From IMG/VR virus record IMGVR_UViG_3300050026_000261, positions 1 through 64,000 of that record: a DNA stretch of 64,000 nt, one strand, 5' to 3'. Position 1 is the first letter of the stretch. Each line of letters opens with the position of its first letter. The stretch is from a virus. The position numbers were made by a program, and so were the translations under genes. Of this stretch, positions 16,489 to 24,211 are shown piece by piece. The notes under the pieces were generated by a model. That model worked only from the letters and a program-made list of their open reading frames with translations, ran no database searches and had not been told where the DNA came from.

Positions 16489-17226
16489 ATGCCATTTCCC
16501 AGCGCCAATTTCCAGATCACCAACCAGGTAGGTTTCTCAATCGCTAACGGTGTTTTCATCAACGGCACCGCTGGGGTCGGCACCGCCGGGACATTGACTT
16601 CCGCGGCTAGCCCTGCAACCACCCTGTCTGGTATCACTGGCCCAAACTTCAACATCCAGCTTGATGGCGACCCGACGCCCCGCAATATCGTATTAACCAA
16701 CACCGATGCGACAGGGGCAGCTATTGCCGGCGAGATTCAATCGGTGATGCAGGCGCTGACTGGCGTACCAGCGAGCTACAAGACAGCGACCTGCGCCTAC
16801 ACCAGTTCGAAGTATGTTATCACATCCGCTTTGTTGGGTAGCACATCGCAGGTTGTAGTGACTCCTGGCGCCACCGCAACCGGATCAACAACGGACATCG
16901 CCGCCACGCTGAAATTGACCACAGTTACAGGAGCGGTTGCCGTCCAGGGTACAGACACCGGTATATTCCAGACTGCCGCAGGAGCGCAGAATCCCTACGT
17001 AGCGCAGGAGAATACCCGCTCCCGGCTCTGGGTGACATCAGATACTGCAGGCTATCTGTACCTGATCAAGGATGGCATTGCCAGATTACTGAATGGCGGT
17101 ACGACTATGACCGTCCAAGTTCCAGTGATAGTGACGGATCTCCCGATCATGTTCGGGTCTACCTATAACATTGCCCATGCGGCAGCCGGAGCAAAGCTTA
17201 AAGTCGAATGGCTCGGCGGTATGTAG
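16489..17226 (+). CDS. Beta-rich virion protein sharing a domain with gene at 11969
   Basis: Protein of 245 residues, Ala/Thr/Gly-rich and almost free of charged residues, typical of phage decoration or fibre proteins. Residues about 60-150 (NIVLTNTDATGAAIAGEIQ, YVITSALLGSTSQVVV, IAATLKLT) repeat the domain seen at 11969. A C-terminal region (LWVTSDTAGYLYLIKDG) looks like a second beta domain. It starts at ATG 16489 behind AAAGGAGGC; the longer frame from 16447 runs through the terminator. Likely attached to the head, since it precedes the protease-scaffold gene. Confidence 0.6.
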   Translation: MPFPSANFQITNQVGFSIANGVFINGTAGVGTAGTLTSAASPATTLSGITGPNFNIQLDGDPTPRNIVLTNTDATGAAIAGEIQSVMQALTGVPASYKTATCAYTSSKYVITSALLGSTSQVVVTPGATATGSTTDIAATLKLTTVTGAVAVQGTDTGIFQTAAGAQNPYVAQENTRSRLWVTSDTAGYLYLIKDGIARLLNGGTTMTVQVPVIVTDLPIMFGSTYNIAHAAAGAKLKVEWLGGM

Positions 17227-17265
17227 ACCTTTGTCAATGCTGTTTTATATCGAGGTGGTGACGAT

Positions 17266-18534
17266 GTGAATTACTACGGCGACAAGATCAGCCCCAACAT
17301 GACCGTGACCCCCGAAGGTTATCTAATATGCCAAAATGTACCGATTGGGCGCACTGGCTGGATGGACTATCTGGGGCAGGAAATACCGGCATCCTTCGGG
17401 GAACCGACGGGGAAGGTGGTCAAGGTATACCGGAGCCCGGAGGAGCTGTTCTCCCAGGCTACAATTGCCAGTTTTGAGGGCAAACCAGCCACTAATACCC
17501 ACCCTACGGCCAACCTGGATGTTAACACGGCGCCCATGACCGAACGGGGGCACGCTCAGAATGTTCACCCTAGTGGTGAATTTTTAGTCTGTGATCTGCA
17601 TATCCGGGATGCTGGCCTCATTTCCGAGATCGTCAACGATCTCAAGCGTGAGGTATCAAGCGGGTACGACTGCTCGTGGCACAAGATCGGCGATGGCAAA
17701 TACGAACAACGTGAGATAGTGGGTAATCACGTGGCTATTGTGCAAAACGGCCGCGCTGGATCGAAAGTAGCGATCCATGATGCAAAACCAGAGGATGCAA
17801 AACCAGAAGACAAAGGAGGACGCAAGAAGATGAAAATCACCCAGAAGATGCTTGCAGCCATCGGGTTCAAGCATTTTGCCCAGGATGCCGAACCCGAGGA
17901 CATCGCTAAGGCCATGGATGCTTTGAAAGAAGACGAAGGAAAAGAGATCAAGGATTGCCACGTCAAAGACGAGGAGCCGAAGCCTGAACCAAAAGAAGAG
18001 AAGAAAGAGGAAGTCAAGGACGAGGCGCCCCCTAAATGGGCGAAGGGCATCATGGACGACATCGCCGAACTCAAAGCGGCGCAGGGCAAAAAGGAAGAAA
18101 CCAAGGAAACTGCTGATTCCGTCCTGGATGCTGTCGAAGAGGATCTGAGGAAAGAAGCCAAGGACGAGGAAGAGACCAAGGAAGAAGAAGAGAAGGAAGA
18201 GGCCAAAGACGCCTTGACCGCTGGCACTCCCGATGCTCCCAAGGCTGCCGCAGATGCCGCCATCCGTAAATTCGTCCAGGATATGAAGCCCGTGATCATG
18301 GCCATCCCGGACGAAGCGGCCAGGCTGGAAGCGGCTAAGAAGTTTCGCAAAGGCATCCAGGATGCCCGAGGGCGCGGCGGCAACGGTTACGCTGACATTC
18401 TGACCGTTGTGGCCGGTAACAAGAAGGCGGCCATGGATGCCCACGCCGTACAGGTGCAGACCGTCGAGCAACGTAACATAATGGCTTGCGACGCCTGGAC
18501 TAAGGCCGGCGAAAACATGAAGGGAGGCAAATAA
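17266..18534 (+). CDS. DUF2213 prohead protease fused to scaffold
   Basis: Protein of 422 residues. Residues 1-175 match the DUF2213 capsid-maturation protease family: GYLICQNVPIGRTG, GKPATNTHP with the conserved His, EVSSGYDCSW with the conserved Ser, and NHVAIVQNGRAG. Residues about 185-422 are a highly charged Glu/Lys coiled-coil, typical of capsid scaffolds. GTG 17266 follows GAGGTGGTGACG. It directly precedes the cement and capsid genes. Proteolysis of the scaffold after assembly is the expected role. The internal start at 17830 would yield scaffold alone. Confidence 0.85.
   Translation: MNYYGDKISPNMTVTPEGYLICQNVPIGRTGWMDYLGQEIPASFGEPTGKVVKVYRSPEELFSQATIASFEGKPATNTHPTANLDVNTAPMTERGHAQNVHPSGEFLVCDLHIRDAGLISEIVNDLKREVSSGYDCSWHKIGDGKYEQREIVGNHVAIVQNGRAGSKVAIHDAKPEDAKPEDKGGRKKMKITQKMLAAIGFKHFAQDAEPEDIAKAMDALKEDEGKEIKDCHVKDEEPKPEPKEEKKEEVKDEAPPKWAKGIMDDIAELKAAQGKKEETKETADSVLDAVEEDLRKEAKDEEETKEEEEKEEAKDALTAGTPDAPKAAADAAIRKFVQDMKPVIMAIPDEAARLEAAKKFRKGIQDARGRGGNGYADILTVVAGNKKAAMDAHAVQVQTVEQRNIMACDAWTKAGENMKGGK
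17830..18534 (+). CDS. Nested in-frame scaffold protein (internal start)
   Basis: An AAAGGAGGA ribosome site at 17812-17820, as strong as any in the window, precedes ATG 17830 by 10 bases, in frame with the DUF2213 gene at residue 189. Initiation here would give 234 residues of scaffold without protease, as with lambda Nu3 inside gene C. The position coincides with the end of the protease domain and a DAKPEDAKPED direct repeat. Expression of the short form is inferred. Confidence 0.6.
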   Translation: MKITQKMLAAIGFKHFAQDAEPEDIAKAMDALKEDEGKEIKDCHVKDEEPKPEPKEEKKEEVKDEAPPKWAKGIMDDIAELKAAQGKKEETKETADSVLDAVEEDLRKEAKDEEETKEEEEKEEAKDALTAGTPDAPKAAADAAIRKFVQDMKPVIMAIPDEAARLEAAKKFRKGIQDARGRGGNGYADILTVVAGNKKAAMDAHAVQVQTVEQRNIMACDAWTKAGENMKGGK

Positions 18535-18535
18535 C

Positions 18536-19099
18536 ATGCCCGGAACTGCGATTGGACAAGACCTCAATCTGGGTTACGCGGGCAAAGTATCCCGCAACCC
18601 GCTCAACAAGATCAACTCTCGCTACGTCAAGTCGATCCTTAACGGCAGTGGCGTTCAAACACAGCCCGTGATCCCCTTTGGCGCCACTGTGGTCACGAAT
18701 GCCGACAATAGCTATTCCCTATTCGGTGCTTCCGGTGTCGGAGTCTCTACCCCCGTTTTCGCCAACTTCGCCGGCATAGCTGTGTCTGAGGTCAAGCAGT
18801 CGATGACCTATGGATATGGCCCCAGCGTCAGCAACGGCCAGTTTGAGCCTGGCGTTCCCTGCGATGTGCTCCAGGCTGGTACCTGCACCGTATTCGTTAC
18901 CGAGGGTGTTCCGACAGCAAACGGCCTGGTATACATCGTCACCGTGGCCGGCACTACATCTCCTGTCGGCTCCATCGTTGCCACTGCCACCCCCGCTGGC
19001 GGCACTGCCGTGCAGTTGACCAACGCCCGTTTCACATCAGGCAAAGTGGATCCGAACGGCATTTCTGAAATCGTACTGCTCACCCAGGCCAACGCCTAA
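18536..19099 (+). CDS. Capsid cement/decoration protein
   Basis: Protein of 187 residues resembling the structural cement proteins (phage Gp24/DUF2190-like) placed just before the major capsid gene: IPFGATVVTN, FAGIAVSEVKQSM, FEPGVPCDVLQAGTCTVFV, ARFTSGKVDPNGISEIVLLT. Such proteins trimerise on the capsid surface and stabilise it. It begins at ATG 18536 behind GGGAGGC, one base after the scaffold stop. Low charge and high Gly/Val/Thr fit a virion beta protein. Confidence 0.8.
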   Translation: MPGTAIGQDLNLGYAGKVSRNPLNKINSRYVKSILNGSGVQTQPVIPFGATVVTNADNSYSLFGASGVGVSTPVFANFAGIAVSEVKQSMTYGYGPSVSNGQFEPGVPCDVLQAGTCTVFVTEGVPTANGLVYIVTVAGTTSPVGSIVATATPAGGTAVQLTNARFTSGKVDPNGISEIVLLTQANA

Positions 19100-19120
19100 C
19101 CGGCAGAAAGGAGAACCAAA

Positions 19121-20194
19121 TTGAACATCGAAGAACTGTTTGTTCCGACCAACCCGGGCTATAAAGCGGCAATGGATTCCCTGATGGCTTCTGGCAAGCT
19201 CGGCGCTGTGATACCGCATTCGCCCGGAGTAATCTACGGCCCTGGCATGGATGCCGGTGGACAATCTTCTGGCCTGGTATTCCTGGCCGGCCAACTTGAG
19301 AAACAGGACCCGAGGTTGTTGGAACCGTTGACTTCGCTCACTGCTCCCCGGGACATCGACATGATCCCCGGCGGTGGATGGACTTCGATCACATCTAATG
19401 TGTTCGTAGACTATACCACTACCGGCAACGAAGAGGACTCGATCATTGGTTCTGAGACTACCAACATTCCAGTGTCCCAGGCCAACGTATCGAAGGATGT
19501 CTTCGTTGTGCATACCTTCAGCGAGATTCTGCGGGCGCCCCTGTTTGACGACTTGAAGCTGCAGCAGATCGGCAAATCGCTGACCCAGATCCTCGATGAT
19601 GGGCTGAGACTCAACCATGGCAAGATGCTTGACCGTGATTGCTACCTCGGGATCACCAAGTCCGGGACGTATGGGTTGGTCAACAACCCGCTCGTCACTG
19701 CTGGATCAGCGGCGCAGGGTGCCTCTGGATCTACGCTGTGGGTCAACAAGACCCCGATGGAAATCCTGAACGACATTAACAGCCTGCTGATCGAGACATG
19801 GGGCGCTTCCCAGTACGATCTCTCGGGTATGGCGAACAGGGTACTGGTTGATCCGGCGAACTATGGCTATATCACCAGCGAGCCCGTCACCCTGGCCGGA
19901 GCAGAGTCGATCCTGACATATCTACTCAAGAACAATATCGCCGTCAATCAGGGACGCGAGCTCAACATCTTCCCGTCCCGCTGGTGCATCGGGGCAGGCA
20001 TTGGAGCGACGCAGAGACTGGTCGCCTACAATAAGGCACCCAACCGCCTCAACATCGATCTGACGGTACCGTTGAGCAGGGTGATGACCGCTCCGAACAC
20101 GACTTCGGCTTCATACGAGACCATATTCGCATCGCAGTTTAGTCAAGTAAAAATATTGTACTTTCAGCCAGTGGCTTATTCTGACGGTGTTTAA
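19121..20194 (+). CDS. Major capsid protein
   Basis: Protein of 357 residues in the DUF2184/HK97-like major capsid group: RDIDMIPGGGWTS, LNHGKMLDRDCYLGITKSG, RVLVDPANYGYI, LLKNNIAVNQGRELNIFP, and a C-terminal VYLQ-like beta strand. It follows the protease-scaffold and cement genes in the standard order. TTG start at 19121 behind AAAGGAGAACC. The N-terminal helix (residues 1-40) lacks the acidic delta domain because scaffolding is supplied separately. Confidence 0.9.
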   Translation: MNIEELFVPTNPGYKAAMDSLMASGKLGAVIPHSPGVIYGPGMDAGGQSSGLVFLAGQLEKQDPRLLEPLTSLTAPRDIDMIPGGGWTSITSNVFVDYTTTGNEEDSIIGSETTNIPVSQANVSKDVFVVHTFSEILRAPLFDDLKLQQIGKSLTQILDDGLRLNHGKMLDRDCYLGITKSGTYGLVNNPLVTAGSAAQGASGSTLWVNKTPMEILNDINSLLIETWGASQYDLSGMANRVLVDPANYGYITSEPVTLAGAESILTYLLKNNIAVNQGRELNIFPSRWCIGAGIGATQRLVAYNKAPNRLNIDLTVPLSRVMTAPNTTSASYETIFASQFSQVKILYFQPVAYSDGV

Positions 20195-20221
20195 GAAGCA
20201 TATCAGGATTTGAAACATTCC

Positions 20222-20266
20222 TAGACAAAGCCCTCTCTTATGGTTTATAATTAGCACAAGAGAGGG
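20222..20266 (+). promoter_or_regulatory. Promoter inside a 9-bp inverted repeat
   Basis: TAGACA (20222-20227) and TATAAT (20246-20251) are 18 bases apart. The -10 lies between CCCTCTCTT (20231-20239) and AAGAGAGGG (20258-20266), perfect 9-bp inverted arms. It would drive the HNH-like cargo gene and be an obvious operator. Confidence 0.6.
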
Positions 20267-20276
20267 CGTGAGTCGA

Positions 20277-20942
20277 ATGGGATTAATAACTAAGAGAGGG
20301 CAACACAACTTTGCTGATTTAACAGGGCAGAAGTTTGGCCGATTAACCGCGCTGGAGTACGATTTTTTTAGTAAGAAATGGCTTTGCCTCTGTGAATGCG
20401 GCAAGAAAAAATGGATAACTCCACCTGATCTAAAAAGAGGAATGACAAGAAGCTGCGGTTGTTTGCGGAGCCAACTTGCACGAGATGCCCATTTAAAGCA
20501 CGGAAAAACTGGGTCTAAAGTATTCAATGCTTGGGTTCATATACGAGGGCGTTGCTTCAATCCCAACGATAAGCACTATGCAGATTATGGCGGTCGTGGC
20601 ATTACTGTATGTGAACGCTGGATGGATTTCAATAACTTCTATGCCGACATGGGTGATCCGGCAGAAGGCAGCGAACGAATATCCCTTGATCGTATTGAAA
20701 ACAATGGCAACTATGAACCTGGAAACTGCCGATGGGCTACCCAGAAGATGCAATCAGACAACAAAAGAAACTCACGATTTCATGCGTATCAAGGCGAGTC
20801 GCATACTCTAGCCGACTGGGCGAAAATCAAAGGTGTGTCTTACGGCCAACTCCGGCAGCGGATCTATCAACGCGGCTGGGATTTCGAGGAAGCCATTACC
20901 GTACCGCCTAGAGGCGTGAAGCATCCTTCGAAACCCAAATAA
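20277..20942 (+). CDS. Zinc-ribbon homing-endonuclease-like cargo protein
   Basis: Protein of about 221 residues in a widespread phage family: LTGQKFGRLTALE, CLCECG and SCGCL (zinc ribbon), then WVHIRGRCFNPNDKHYADYGGRGI, SLDRIENNGNYEPGNCRWAT and QKMQSDNKRNS. The latter block is the nuclease-like core with conserved Asp, Asn and Trp. A C-terminal helix-turn-helix (TLADWAKIKGVSYGQLRQRI) provides DNA binding. The N-terminal module is the same type as in the HNH-AP2 protein at 10357. It is inserted between the capsid and connector genes. ATG 20277 is better spaced than GTG 20268. Confidence 0.82.
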   Translation: MGLITKRGQHNFADLTGQKFGRLTALEYDFFSKKWLCLCECGKKKWITPPDLKRGMTRSCGCLRSQLARDAHLKHGKTGSKVFNAWVHIRGRCFNPNDKHYADYGGRGITVCERWMDFNNFYADMGDPAEGSERISLDRIENNGNYEPGNCRWATQKMQSDNKRNSRFHAYQGESHTLADWAKIKGVSYGQLRQRIYQRGWDFEEAITVPPRGVKHPSKPK

Positions 20943-20964
20943 AACAATCCTGCAACTTCAACCC

Positions 20965-20993
20965 AGAGCCTCCACCAGAGGCTCTTTTCTGTT
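20965..20993 (+). terminator. Rho-independent terminator
   Basis: AGAGCCTC (20965-20972) and GAGGCTCT (20978-20985) form a perfect 8-bp stem with loop CACCA, then TTTTCTGTTT. It closes the HNH-like cassette. Confidence 0.88.
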
Positions 20994-21023
20994 TCACCAA
21001 CTTAGTTTAAAAGGAGCGTTTTT

Positions 21024-21392
21024 ATGCTTAAGATTATAGCAAACAAGACCCTAGCATTTGACCGCGGCGAGAAAGACCGCGAGGGACGCCTGCTTAGGGA
21101 GAAAACGAAAGTCGGCTATTGTGAACTCCCGGAATGGGTAGCAGATACCACGTATTTCAAGGCTGCCGTCAAGGATGGTTCGCTGAAATACTTTGCCTAT
21201 TCCTCTGAGGGCGATTCCGTGCAGAAGGAAATGGAAAAGCTAGCGAAGCTGAAAGAGGAGATCAGGGCGCTGGAGGAAAGAAAAGAAGCCCTGCTCGACG
21301 CCCCTGTGAGCATCAAAGCAATTGAGGCTGTCGAAGCAATAGACGCCGAACTCGCAGACCAGAAAGAAGAAGTCAAGGCCGCCAAGAAGTAG
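21024..21392 (+). CDS. Hypothetical head-tail module protein
   Basis: Unrecognised protein of 122 residues. A short globular N-terminus (LPEWVADTTYFKAAVKDGS) is followed by a coiled coil from about 65 to 122 (EMEKLAKLKEEIRALEERKEA). Genes at this position between capsid and connector often encode small head-completion or rho-N-like proteins. ATG 21024 behind AAAAGGAGCG. Function inferred from position only. Confidence 0.65.
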   Translation: MLKIIANKTLAFDRGEKDREGRLLREKTKVGYCELPEWVADTTYFKAAVKDGSLKYFAYSSEGDSVQKEMEKLAKLKEEIRALEERKEALLDAPVSIKAIEAVEAIDAELADQKEEVKAAKK

Positions 21393-21400
21393 GTGATCCC

Positions 21401-22129
21401 ATGTTTGATGATCCGATTGGCATCGGGGGAGCCATATCCCCATATGGGCAGAACGTGGACGCAATGGTCGAGCAAACAACGGCTGTTGCGTCTAATGTTT
21501 TATCCTGCGATAACCCGCCCTATCTGCTTTCTGATTTTCTGAATGCCTATCCGCAATTTGGGGGGACGCAGGCGACGATTGCAGGGACAGCCGCGTCCGG
21601 GAGTAATCTATTGACCGGTTTGTCCGGTACTGCAGGGATCGTCGTCGGGATGCTGGTCATCGGCGTTGGGCTTATTCCCGATGGAACCACTGTCACATTT
21701 GTTGGCAGTACCACAATTACTATGTCGGATCAGGCCACAGCAGGCGGCACCATGAACCTCATTTTCTATCCGCTCCTGACATCACTTTTCATTCTGCAGA
21801 TGTATCTCACTTTAGCCATGGCCATTGTCAACCAGGCTCGATATAAGAGCTTCTGGCAGCCGGCAATGGGTTTCTTCATTGCTCACTTTGTGACTTTGTA
21901 CATGATGAGCATGACGCCAGCGGGAGCAGTGGCGCAGCAGGTTGTGGCAGCAGGTGAAGCCCGGGGGCTGCAAACGTCGAAGGGTGTCGGGGATATCAGC
22001 AAGAGTACCGACTATGCTGTTGTGGCCAAGGGGATCGATTTGTGGGCCGCGTACCATTTGACAATCCACGGGCAGATGTTTGCCTCAATGGCTAAGATGG
22101 TCGGTATGGGTGGCATGTATGTTCGATGA
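21401..22129 (+). CDS. DUF4054 head-tail connector with inserted beta domain
   Basis: Protein of 242 residues. The DUF4054 connector signature is split: LSDFLNAYPQFGGT near residue 45, then LFILQMYLTLAMAIVNQARYKSFW and the helical tail after 135. Between them, residues about 58-115 form a Gly/Thr-rich segment (GIVVGMLVIGVGLIPDGTTV, ITMSDQATAGG) that looks like a small beta-sandwich insertion. Connectors of this family join portal and neck. ATG start behind AGGTGATCC. Confidence 0.8.
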   Translation: MFDDPIGIGGAISPYGQNVDAMVEQTTAVASNVLSCDNPPYLLSDFLNAYPQFGGTQATIAGTAASGSNLLTGLSGTAGIVVGMLVIGVGLIPDGTTVTFVGSTTITMSDQATAGGTMNLIFYPLLTSLFILQMYLTLAMAIVNQARYKSFWQPAMGFFIAHFVTLYMMSMTPAGAVAQQVVAAGEARGLQTSKGVGDISKSTDYAVVAKGIDLWAAYHLTIHGQMFASMAKMVGMGGMYVR

Positions 22130-22141
22130 AAGGAGCCTACA

Positions 22142-22291
22142 ATGGTTATCATTAATACCACTGAAAACCTTGAAAAGCAGTTCAAAAAACTCTCCACTGA
22201 AATTGAATGTCAGATTGGCAACATAACCGCAGATGAACTTCTGAAATTGATAGAGGCGCAGAAAACGCTTGTTGAAACCATGGCTATCTAG
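22142..22291 (+). CDS. Small helical hypothetical protein
   Basis: A 49-residue frame beginning ATG 22142 with AAAGGAGCC upstream and ending 2 bases before the next start. It has an amphipathic pattern (NLEKQFKKLSTEIECQI and ADELLKLIEAQKTLVE). Unrecognised; good ribosome site and packing support coding. Confidence 0.6.
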   Translation: MVIINTTENLEKQFKKLSTEIECQIGNITADELLKLIEAQKTLVETMAI

Positions 22292-22293
22292 CC

Positions 22294-22986
22294 GTGGTCA
22301 AAGCAGAAGTCAAAACGACTAAAGATCAAACCGCCCAAATGTTCAAGTCCTTGATGGATCTGGCCAAGGTTGAGGTGTTGGTTGGGATCCCACAGGAAAC
22401 ATCCAGCAGGGGCAGCAAGATCACCAACGCCGAGCTTGCCTTCATTCACACCCACGGGGTCCGGAGTAAATCAATGCAGCAGGAGATGGGGCAAAATATT
22501 CAGCTTGCCGCAAACGGTGCTCCGTTCACCGTTGATTACAACAAATTCCTCGATAACCTCGGCAAGATGACCTATGGCTCGGCCTTGAACCTGTATATTC
22601 ATGAGCACGGATCCCCCATGTGGCACATTCCACCTCGGCCAATAATCGAGCCAGCCATCAACGATCCGGAAAATAAGAAGGTCATCACTGATGATCTAAG
22701 AGAGGCCGCTCAAGCAGCTTTAGATGGTCATACAAGCACTGCGAAAACTGCTTTGAAAAAAGCCGGCATGGATGCTCAGAATCTGGTCAGGCAGTGGTTT
22801 GTGAATCCGAAGAACAAATGGGCGCAGAATGCACCCTCGACTATTGCGGCAAAAGGCAGTTCAAATTCGCTCATTGATCATGGCGAACTCCGACGAGCGA
22901 TTGTCTATGTGATCCGAGAAAAGGGAAATGCTGAAAACCTTGCTATGGGTCGCCGCATGTCGAAAGCGAAAGCAACTCAAGTCTAA
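22294..22986 (+). CDS. Neck/tail-completion protein, HK97 gp10-like
   Basis: Protein of 230 residues with VEVLVGIPQE, NAELAFIHTHGVRS, IPPRPIIEPAI and a C-terminal LIDHGELRRAIVYVI. These are the elements of phage neck proteins of the gp10/virion-morphogenesis group, here with an extra segment around residues 65-115. It would sit between connector and tail terminator. GTG start at 22294. Position between connector and closure genes agrees. Confidence 0.75.
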   Translation: MVKAEVKTTKDQTAQMFKSLMDLAKVEVLVGIPQETSSRGSKITNAELAFIHTHGVRSKSMQQEMGQNIQLAANGAPFTVDYNKFLDNLGKMTYGSALNLYIHEHGSPMWHIPPRPIIEPAINDPENKKVITDDLREAAQAALDGHTSTAKTALKKAGMDAQNLVRQWFVNPKNKWAQNAPSTIAAKGSSNSLIDHGELRRAIVYVIREKGNAENLAMGRRMSKAKATQV

Positions 22987-23014
22987 GGTGATCCGGAAGA
23001 AGGGCTGATGCGCT

Positions 23015-23392
23015 GTGTCTATCTACGATGTATCCGACGTTCTCTACGATCCCGATTTCTATCAGGATTTCACAGTCTATCGAAAAATCGGTTCCTGGAT
23101 TAATGGACGGTTCACGGAAATAGATCATCAGGTACTCCCTTTCGGCGGTCCGGTTTTGCCTGCTAGCAGCAGAGAAATTCAACAAGTTCCTGAAGGTGAC
23201 CGAGTTGTTGGTATGATGGCATTCCGCTCAGACCAAGAAATTTTCGTCACCCATACCAATGACGATCAAGGCAATGCTGGGACATCGGATGAGATTGTCT
23301 GGCGAAATGATCGCTACCGGGTAGTAAGCGTAAATCCATGGATTGATCAGGATGGTGTCGGTCACTATACAGCGTTCGCCGTGTATATGTAA
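23015..23392 (+). CDS. Head-tail closure/adaptor protein
   Basis: Protein of 125 residues, beta-rich, ending in DEIVWRNDRYRVVSVNPW...YTAFAVY. This ending is characteristic of phage head-closure or minor tail-joining proteins (gp16/FII-like). GTG start after GGAAGAAGGG. Lies between the gp10-like protein and the neck terminator, as expected. Confidence 0.72.
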   Translation: MSIYDVSDVLYDPDFYQDFTVYRKIGSWINGRFTEIDHQVLPFGGPVLPASSREIQQVPEGDRVVGMMAFRSDQEIFVTHTNDDQGNAGTSDEIVWRNDRYRVVSVNPWIDQDGVGHYTAFAVYM

Positions 23393-23413
23393 AGTGATTA
23401 AGGGGATGTTGCT

Positions 23414-24211
23414 ATGCCAGTATCCGTTACCGGGGTGACCCTGAACAAGACGAGCGATGTTCTCAATATAGGGGGAACCGATCAGCTAGTGGCTACGGTT
23501 GCTCCGTTAAATGCTACGAATAAGAGTGTGACATGGGCATCCAACAATGTATCTGTGGCCACAGTCAATTCCAGTGGAGTGATCACGGGGATTATGCCTG
23601 GTGTGACAACTATCACCGTAACGACTGCCGATGGCAGTTTTACTGCAAGTTGTAATGTCACAGTCAATCAGATCCTGACCCTGGCGCAGATCGAAAACTT
23701 GTTTCAATCCATCACGGTCGGTCTGACTGGCCTCGATTCCAATACCGGGGTCCGCATCTCATGGCCTACGGATGGAGCGCCTGGTTGGCCACTTGCGCAG
23801 GATGTGGTGTTTATCAGAGTATCCGCCGGAGCTGATCAGGTTATCCAGACCAGAGATACTTTATACCAGGCCAGCCCGGATAATATAAACGTACCAACCA
23901 CCATCTCCTATATCCGGGTGCATACAGTGTCCTGGGTAATATACGGGCCTAATGCCTACGAGAACGGCGACCTGATCAGAGACGGGCTGGGGAGCGAGAG
24001 CACAAAGGCTCTCCTGTCCGCTTGTAATCTGGCGCAGGTCTGGACACGTGGGCCTGTTTTCAGAGTGCCGGAGTTGTTCAACGGGCAGTGGTGGAACCGA
24101 TGTGATTACGAAAACGAGTTTAACGAACAAGTCAAGCGGTACAACACGGTATCTCTGATAGGCAGCGCGTCCGTGATTATCAATGCAAACGGAGACGAGG
24201 AGGTCATCTGA
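23414..24211 (+). CDS. Neck terminator protein with N-terminal Ig-like (Big_2) domain
   Basis: Residues 3-87 are a bacterial Ig-like Big_2 domain (VTLNKTSDVLNIGGTDQL, VTWASNNVSVATVNSSGVIT, GVTTITVTT). The remaining 175 residues match the phage LIC_12616/neck-terminator type (DVVFIRVS, DTLYQAS, YTRVHTVSW-like VHTVSWVIYGPNAYENGD, then WWNRCDYENEFNEQVKR). An Ig domain exposed at the neck could bind host surface sugars. It overlaps the sheath start by one base. Confidence 0.82.
   Translation: MPVSVTGVTLNKTSDVLNIGGTDQLVATVAPLNATNKSVTWASNNVSVATVNSSGVITGIMPGVTTITVTTADGSFTASCNVTVNQILTLAQIENLFQSITVGLTGLDSNTGVRISWPTDGAPGWPLAQDVVFIRVSAGADQVIQTRDTLYQASPDNINVPTTISYIRVHTVSWVIYGPNAYENGDLIRDGLGSESTKALLSACNLAQVWTRGPVFRVPELFNGQWWNRCDYENEFNEQVKRYNTVSLIGSASVIINANGDEEVI

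Noticed and set aside
17656-18567. Long minus-strand open frames (303 and 218 codons) opposite the scaffold
   Set aside because: They mirror the Glu/Lys codon bias of the scaffold (GAA/AAG read backwards as TTC/CTT), have no ribosome sites and give Phe/Leu- or Ser-rich nonsense.
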